DNA of 64,000 bases, taken from positions 1 through 64,000 of the forward strand of contig NZ_JAKRET010000015.1 in the NCBI RefSeq assembly GCF_022664395.1, written 5' to 3'. The DNA comes from Sphingomonas lacusdianchii (GTDB lineage Bacteria; Pseudomonadota; Alphaproteobacteria; Sphingomonadales; Sphingomonadaceae). Made by a program: the position numbers and the translations under genes. The notes under the pieces are model-generated. The model saw only the letters and a program-made list of their open reading frames with translations. It was not told the DNA's origin and ran no database searches. Positions 59,254 through 64,000 of this stretch are shown here, piece by piece. The stretch's first letter is position 1; each line of letters opens with the position of its first letter.

Positions 59254-60732
59254 TTAGTTGAGGCCCTGCGCGTTCAACCCGCGTGAAAAGTTGAGCGCTG
59301 CGGCCATACCCGGCGACATCGTGTTCTGGAGGGTGGACTCGACCTGTACCGACCGGTTGATGAGCGCGATCGTCGCGGTCAGCGTGTTCTTCAGCTTGAT
59401 ATCGCGCTGGCTGTATTTGTTGCGCGCTTCGGCAAGCTGACGGCGCCACGTCTCGGCCGTCGCCTGATCCGCCGGCTGGAAGTGGACCTCGGCCTGGCTC
59501 ACGCGATCGAGCATGTTCTCGATCATCGAGCTCAGGAGGTTCACCGCCACGATCTCGGCTAGCACGTCGATCTCACCGTCCCCGAAGTTCTGGTGAGCCA
59601 TCGCCTGGACGGCGAGCATCTTGTAGAGCGGCACCGACGTCATGTTGAGTAGCTGCTGCTCGGCCGAGTCCAGCGCCGCGTCGGTGCGGATCTTGTCGTT
59701 CATCGAGACGATCATCGCACGGACCCGAGGACGGAGCGCCACGTTGGTCGGGATGGAGAGATTGGCCTCAGTCACGTTGAGGCACTGATCGTCCGTGTCG
59801 CAAGTCAGGACCTTCGCCGTGTTACCGGTCTGGGTGCCATCGAGAAGCGCCGTGACGACCGCGTCTTCCGCCGGCCCGAGGTACTGGATCGAGGCACCGC
59901 CGCCCGCGCCGTTCGGGTTGGTGATAACGGTCCCGACCACGGTCATCAGGTATTCGGAGAAGCCCTTGTCGAACGACCCGAACTTGTTGGACCGCTTGAT
60001 GGCCTGCCAGGTGTAGTTGCGAGGGGCGAGCGGGATCTGATCGTCCATCTTCGCGTCGGTGTTGCCGGCAAGGACGCTGTCGATCTGGCCATCGGGACCG
60101 CACCCCTGCCGCGAGCGCGCCCAGTCAGAGAACACACCCTGGCTGTTGCCGACCGCCGCGCAAATAGTCGACCGAGCGCCCTGCACCTTCGGCCACACCG
60201 AGCCAACCAGCCCCTGCGCCGCTTCGCACGACGAGATGTTCATCTGGTTCATCTGTTGCGCGGCTTGCGCAAACTCGCTCATCACCTTGCCGATCTCCGG
60301 CGAGACGCTGTCGATTGCGAGCTTGAAGGCAAAGCCAAGCGCGTTGTTGGCGGTTGCCTTCAGGAGGGCGACCATCTCAGAGGCGTTGATGAACGAGAAA
60401 GATCCGGAGAACAGGTCGATGCCGCCGCAACCTGCCCGGGCACTCGGCAGCTGTAGGTTGAACGGCTGAACGCTCTTCTGCGGGAAACGCGTCCAGATGT
60501 TGCCGCCGGAGTAATAGCCCGCCGCCTGACCTTGGTAGGCGGTCGGCCCAGTGACGTTTGCAGCGCCGCCGGACTCGTTGAAGAACGAGTTCATCTGGCC
60601 TGCCACGTCCGCTCGCGCGACACCGACCGGAACCATGCTGGCCGCCCCGAGCGTCATGGCTCCGGCGGCAAGCCGCCGACGGAAGACGCGGAAGCGGGAA
60701 GGGCGGGGGGAGGGCGTGGGAGGGTGCGTCAT
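59254..60732 (-). CDS. traH: Conjugal pilus assembly protein TraH, 492 aa
   Basis: A periplasmic protein of F-type systems required for pilus extension. The basic N-terminus with a signal peptide (LAAGAMTLGAASMVPVGVARA) precedes VAGQMNSFFNESGGAANVTGP and YYSGGNIWTRFPQKSVQPFNLQLPSARAGCGGIDLFSGSFSF, the conserved TraH opening with its paired cysteine. A C-terminal coiled-coil (DIKLKNTLTATIALINRSVQVES) is typical. The ATG overlaps the traF stop by one base (TGATG). Confidence 0.93.
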   Translation of the reverse strand: MTHPPTPSPRPSRFRVFRRRLAAGAMTLGAASMVPVGVARADVAGQMNSFFNESGGAANVTGPTAYQGQAAGYYSGGNIWTRFPQKSVQPFNLQLPSARAGCGGIDLFSGSFSFINASEMVALLKATANNALGFAFKLAIDSVSPEIGKVMSEFAQAAQQMNQMNISSCEAAQGLVGSVWPKVQGARSTICAAVGNSQGVFSDWARSRQGCGPDGQIDSVLAGNTDAKMDDQIPLAPRNYTWQAIKRSNKFGSFDKGFSEYLMTVVGTVITNPNGAGGGASIQYLGPAEDAVVTALLDGTQTGNTAKVLTCDTDDQCLNVTEANLSIPTNVALRPRVRAMIVSMNDKIRTDAALDSAEQQLLNMTSVPLYKMLAVQAMAHQNFGDGEIDVLAEIVAVNLLSSMIENMLDRVSQAEVHFQPADQATAETWRRQLAEARNKYSQRDIKLKNTLTATIALINRSVQVESTLQNTMSPGMAAALNFSRGLNAQGLN

Positions 60733-61646
60733 CAGTAGTCACTCCCGACCTTGGTGTTGGTGAGCATGAAGATGCGCTCCATGATCTCGTCGGCCGACAT
60801 AACGCCGAACCCGATCGGGACGGTTTTGCGGGTGACCGTGTCGAAGAGGACAAGAGCGGGCGTGGCGAGCGGGACGCCCATGCGTGCGCGCTGGCCGGAG
60901 TCGACCACGTAGTTCGGGAATGTCCGGCTCGGACCGCCGTCGGTCGAGACCGCCATCACCGAGATGCGATGGCTATCTGCAACCGAGCGAAGGATCGGGG
61001 AGAATACCTCACACGCCGCACATGACTGCGCGAAGAAGTAGAACATGCCGTAGCGTTGGCCGAGGCGCGACAGGACTTGGTCACGGTCCGCAGTGCGGTT
61101 GTCGGACCAGGCCCGCTTCGCGACGGTCGAGACCGGCCGCTGCAGCGTGTAGTCGATGTCCGGGTTCTGCCAGAGGGCACGCTGCCATGTGTCCGAGAAG
61201 GTGGACGCGCGGTCGAGCTGCTCACGCTGGAAGCGGACATAGGCGATCACGTTCGCCTCTGTCGGCTCGAGGATCGCTCGCGCCTTGAGTTCGTCGAGCT
61301 GCTTGGCGATCGCTGCCATGCGCTGGCTGGCGGACTGCACGGGAGCCGCAGCCTTCGGCGCCACCGGCCTGGACTTCGGCCGATCGCAATAGAACCATTG
61401 CCCGAGCTTGCGCTCGCCGCAGTAGAAGCCATCTCCGCGATCGCCGCCGTCACCGGCGTCGGCACCGAGGTCGACAGCCTCATCGCCTACTCCAGCCTCG
61501 ATCACCGGGTCCGTCCCCTCCGCCGTCTGCGCGAGGGCAGGAGCGGGGAGCGCCGGCAGGGCGGCCAGCAGAATAGCTGCAAGGTGCGTCAGGCGGCCGC
61601 GGCCGACCTTGGCCACCTTCCGGTGGTCAAGCTTCATCGTCATCAT
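60732..61646 (-). CDS. traF: Conjugal pilus assembly protein TraF (thioredoxin-like), 304 aa
   Basis: A periplasmic thioredoxin-fold protein of F-type systems. A signal peptide (LTHLAAILLAALPALPAPALA) precedes WFYCDRPKSRPV and the TraF body: PTEANVIAYVRFQREQLDRASTFSDTWQRALWQNPDIDYTLQRPVS. The FYFFAQSCAACEVFSPIL motif near residue 205 has a CAAC active site, which plain F TraF lacks; TrbB-like disulfide chemistry is therefore possible. The first of several close ATG codons (61646) is used because GGGGAGCACTCAG precedes it; MKLDHRK at 61637 is the alternative. It overlaps the upstream small gene. Confidence 0.9.
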   Translation of the reverse strand: MMTMKLDHRKVAKVGRGRLTHLAAILLAALPALPAPALAQTAEGTDPVIEAGVGDEAVDLGADAGDGGDRGDGFYCGERKLGQWFYCDRPKSRPVAPKAAAPVQSASQRMAAIAKQLDELKARAILEPTEANVIAYVRFQREQLDRASTFSDTWQRALWQNPDIDYTLQRPVSTVAKRAWSDNRTADRDQVLSRLGQRYGMFYFFAQSCAACEVFSPILRSVADSHRISVMAVSTDGGPSRTFPNYVVDSGQRARMGVPLATPALVLFDTVTRKTVPIGFGVMSADEIMERIFMLTNTKVGSDY

Positions 61647-62040
61647 CTGAGTGCTCCCCATCGAGCTCGATCATCGCGAGGTTGAGAACCGACATCATTC
61701 GGGCGACGTCGAGCATCTTGGTGCCCTGATCCATCATCCGAACGAGGCCACGAAGGTGCATGCGGCCGTGCCGTCGCCCCGCGATCGTCGGGCGAACCCC
61801 GCTGTCGCGGCTGACCAGCCATCCCAGCGCGAGCATCCGGCGGAAGCCCGCCTCGATCTCGCGGGGATCCACCACACAATCGAACCACTGGCCGATCGTC
61901 GCCGAGACATCGCCGGCGACGGCAACACGGTTGGTCCGATGTACCCGCATGAAAATGGCCAGATCGAGAACCGACATGTTGACCATGCACGGCGCCATCC
62001 CCCCGGCCCCATCAGCGTCATTTGCTGCCATGGAGGTCAT
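61627..62040 (-). CDS. Small protein between traN and traF, 137 aa
   Basis: It overlaps the 3' end of traN by 23 bp and traF by about 20 bp, so it is translated within the tra operon. The sequence is helical with hydrophobic stretches (NMSVLDLAIFMRV; LDVARMMSVLNLAMIEL) and an acidic tail (EHSDDDDEA). The position matches trbE of F, but no similarity is evident. It could be a winged-helix-like protein (GFRRMLALGWLVSRDSGVRPT), an impression only. Confidence 0.6.
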   Translation of the reverse strand: MTSMAANDADGAGGMAPCMVNMSVLDLAIFMRVHRTNRVAVAGDVSATIGQWFDCVVDPREIEAGFRRMLALGWLVSRDSGVRPTIAGRRHGRMHLRGLVRMMDQGTKMLDVARMMSVLNLAMIELDGEHSDDDDEA

Positions 62041-63823
62041 AGTAGTCCTGTATCTTTTGCTGGATGTCGGTCATCACGCTGACTTCATCGGGCAGCTTTG
62101 CTGCCTCCTGGAACTCAGCGTACACTTCGGTGAAATCCATCTTGGATAGATCGAGCCGCTGGAACTCCTCGATAGTGAAGCCTTTGCACTGTTCGTTCTT
62201 CGGCTTGCCCCAAGGCTTGCCAATCTGCTGCCGCCCCTGGACCTGCAGGATGCGGCTGAGCTTGCTGCCAAAACAGCAGTAGGCGTCCTTCGAGGTCACG
62301 CAGACGCCCAGGACCTTGTCAGAGCAATACGACCCGACTTTGTAGCAGAGGCCCTTGTCATCCTTCTCGTCGAGCTGCTTCTCCGCCGTGCTGCACAGCC
62401 ACGGCGTGAGGAGCGGGACGCCCTTGCCCGAGCAGCAGTTCGAAGCGCCGAAGATCTTCTTGTTGCAGGTCTCGCGCGTACCGGAGAACACGGTCAGGGT
62501 GTTCGGGTCGAACTGCTTGCCCGCGTCCCCGATAGCGTGGAGCGCCACCAGGGCGTCCTTGAACTCGGTCGAGGCCTCCCGCTCGATCGTCTCGCAATCG
62601 CCGTTGATGCAGTAGACGTCATTTCCGCAGACATACTGGCTCCCACCCGTCGGCTGGTCGTCCGGGAGCGGGCAGCTGTAGATCCGTTGGGAAACCTGGC
62701 ACGCGCCCTGCTGCGGATCATCCAGGCACTCGTCCCGGACGTAATGGCACTGCGTGTTCTGGTCGAGATCGCCGCAGTCGTTCGCCGGGGTGAGGCGCTG
62801 ACAGGTGAACTGGCGTGACCATGCCCAGCAGCTCTGCGTGACGGGTTGGCCCTCGATCATCCGGGTCTCGGGACCCTCGGTGCAAACCTCAACATCTTGC
62901 GGGACGCACGACGTATCGGCCGCCAGTGCCGGACATGTGCCCTCGTTGCGGGTGACCGTGACGCTGACGGCGCCTTCCTGCTTTAGGTAGACCGTGCCCG
63001 TCGCATAGTTCGTGTGGTACGGGATCTGGCCCTGCGGGATCTCACTCGAGCAGGAATAGAGCTGCGCCTGCGTGTTGAGCGAGCCCTGCCGCTTGCAGTA
63101 CCGCCGGTAGCTCTCGACGTTGTCGCCACCAGCGCCGAGATCGATCTGCGCATCGCACAGATGCTTGGTGACCGGCTCGGCGCGGCAGAGGCCAGATGCG
63201 ACCTTGCTCTGCATGACCGAGTTCTTGGCGAAGCCGTTGGCCTCGTTCTGGTCCCGAATCCCGTAGTAGAAGTAGCGCGTCGTGTTGACGACGGACGGCA
63301 CCATGCGACCCGAGCAGCTCTCGGTCTTCTCGACAACCTTGGAGCCTCGGTTGCAGGTCGCCTCGTAGTAGCCCTTCGACCCCGCCGGCGGGGGGAGGGG
63401 CGTGCAGGTGCCGGATCCGCCACCGAGGCTCTGGCCGTCGAGATAGGTGTCCGGATTGCCCTCGATGGCCATGCCGCGACTGGTCGCCGCCGTGATCTCG
63501 GCGTTGCTGAAGCTGGGACGAGTGCGGCCCTTGTCGGTCACGGTCCCGAACGCCTCGCTGGTGTTCGCCGTGATGTTGCCGTCGGCCACGAGCTTGTCGG
63601 GATCGTCGAAATACGCGCCTTGCGGAAGATCGTCGCCGGCGTAGCCGGGAACGTCGTTTCGCTTCGCCTCAGAAGGCATCAGCGTGTCATCGGCACGCAT
63701 CGTCTTGCCGATGTTCTTGCCCTCTTCCCTGGCCTGCTCGACTGTCTGAACAGTCTGCGCAAACACGGCACCGCCGGCAGCGCATGCCAGAGACATCAGG
63801 ACCGAGGCGGTGAACGCCCTCAC
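62018..63823 (-). CDS. traN: Mating-pair stabilisation adhesin TraN, 601 aa
   Basis: An outer-membrane, cysteine-rich protein that contacts the recipient surface in F-type conjugation. It starts at GTG 63823, immediately after the trbC stop. The signal peptide (MRAFTASVLMSLACAAGGAVFA) is followed by more than 40 cysteines, including GASNCCSGKGVPLLTPWLCSTAEKQL and DAYCCFGSKLSRILQVQGRQQIGKPWG, the conserved C-terminal TraN core. The length equals F TraN (602). The central variable part, which sets recipient preference in other systems, spans about residues 170-420. Confidence 0.93.
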   Translation of the reverse strand: MRAFTASVLMSLACAAGGAVFAQTVQTVEQAREEGKNIGKTMRADDTLMPSEAKRNDVPGYAGDDLPQGAYFDDPDKLVADGNITANTSEAFGTVTDKGRTRPSFSNAEITAATSRGMAIEGNPDTYLDGQSLGGGSGTCTPLPPPAGSKGYYEATCNRGSKVVEKTESCSGRMVPSVVNTTRYFYYGIRDQNEANGFAKNSVMQSKVASGLCRAEPVTKHLCDAQIDLGAGGDNVESYRRYCKRQGSLNTQAQLYSCSSEIPQGQIPYHTNYATGTVYLKQEGAVSVTVTRNEGTCPALAADTSCVPQDVEVCTEGPETRMIEGQPVTQSCWAWSRQFTCQRLTPANDCGDLDQNTQCHYVRDECLDDPQQGACQVSQRIYSCPLPDDQPTGGSQYVCGNDVYCINGDCETIEREASTEFKDALVALHAIGDAGKQFDPNTLTVFSGTRETCNKKIFGASNCCSGKGVPLLTPWLCSTAEKQLDEKDDKGLCYKVGSYCSDKVLGVCVTSKDAYCCFGSKLSRILQVQGRQQIGKPWGKPKNEQCKGFTIEEFQRLDLSKMDFTEVYAEFQEAAKLPDEVSVMTDIQQKIQDYYDLHGSK

Positions 63824-64000
63824 CTAGCCGGCCTTCGCCATGTTCCGCAGCGCCACAGCGGCCACGCCGGCACCCGGGCCGCGGGCGTTGACGAACGTGT
63901 CCAGCACATAGTTGACCGAGACGTTGCCAGTCATCCGGTCATGCGGGGGGACCTGGGTCTGGCAGTTCAGGCCAGCGCACAGGTCGAAATCGCTCGACAC
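63824..64000 (-). CDS. trbC: TrbC-type pilus assembly protein, C-terminal end (partial)
   Basis: The last 58 codons of a gene cut by the window edge read FDLCAGLNCQTQVPPHDRM then GNVSVNYVLDTFVNARGPG and stop at 63824-63826. A GNVS-L/V-x-YxL-ETF-like ending and the position directly upstream of traN match TrbC of F-type systems. The stop abuts the traN GTG without a gap, so the two genes are coupled. Confidence 0.7.
   Translation of the reverse strand: MSSDFDLCAGLNCQTQVPPHDRMTGNVSVNYVLDTFVNARGPGAGVAAVALRNMAKAG

Overview
The window looks like part of a large conjugative or integrative element from a high-GC alphaproteobacterium, most likely a sphingomonad (Sphingomonas/Sphingobium/Novosphingobium group). 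The grounds are recognition and inference rather than any search: F-type transfer genes of the sphingomonad-plasmid kind, an alphaproteobacterial LexA box (GAAC-N7-GAAC) in front of an imuA-imuB-dnaE2 cassette, DUF736/DUF2493/DUF3768 accessory genes and a LOV histidine kinase. No chromosomal housekeeping cluster, rRNA, tRNA or CRISPR array was seen. A ParA-type partition module and two halves of a conjugation system argue for a plasmid, but no replication initiator is visible.

Layout: 1-118 is the 3' end of a group II intron (domain V and VI) with the 3' exon of an interrupted gene. 0.4-10.8 kb is an accessory block: a GHKL ATPase, a PP-loop (PAPS-reductase-like) protein, DUF3768, a toxin-antitoxin pair, a CPBP protease, then a tightly overlapping four-gene operon led by an unusual cytosine DNA methyltransferase whose target-recognition region is replaced by about eight repeats. 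10.9-12.6 kb holds small membrane and exported proteins. 12.6-15.7 kb is a DUF736/DUF2493 gene pair embedded between palindrome-rich non-coding DNA. 16.6-17.2 kb is a candidate oriT, followed by a ribbon-helix-helix gene, traD and traI (17.2-23.1 kb) and a train of small membrane/exported genes including a CsgG-like lipoprotein-type protein (to 27.4 kb).

27.4-29.3 kb is a partition region: parA plus a small RHH gene, surrounded by at least six exact copies of the palindrome TTGCYRGCAA and a 16-copy tandem array of an 8-bp unit. 29.4-31.8 kb has two unknown genes and a serine resolvase with its res site. 32.0-34.5 kb is a single large helicase with a C-terminal PD-(D/E)XK nuclease-like domain, of visibly lower GC, a candidate undescribed defence or DNA-processing protein. 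It is followed by a nuclease-like gene and an SRAP (YedK-type) gene whose catalytic N-terminus was removed by an IS110-family insertion.

37-47.5 kb is a DNA repair and mutagenesis island: HU, an HNH protein, LexA-controlled imuA-imuB-dnaE2, membrane proteins and an ATP-dependent DNA ligase. A 7.8-kb Tn3-family transposon (47484-55281, 38-bp inverted repeats, GACAA target duplication) has inserted into the last codons of the ligase. Its cargo is a LOV blue-light hybrid histidine kinase, a 55-aa protein and a Crp/Fnr regulator. The rest (55.3-64 kb, mostly minus strand) is the mating-pair stabilisation half of the transfer system: traG, traH, traF, a small gene, traN and the end of trbC.
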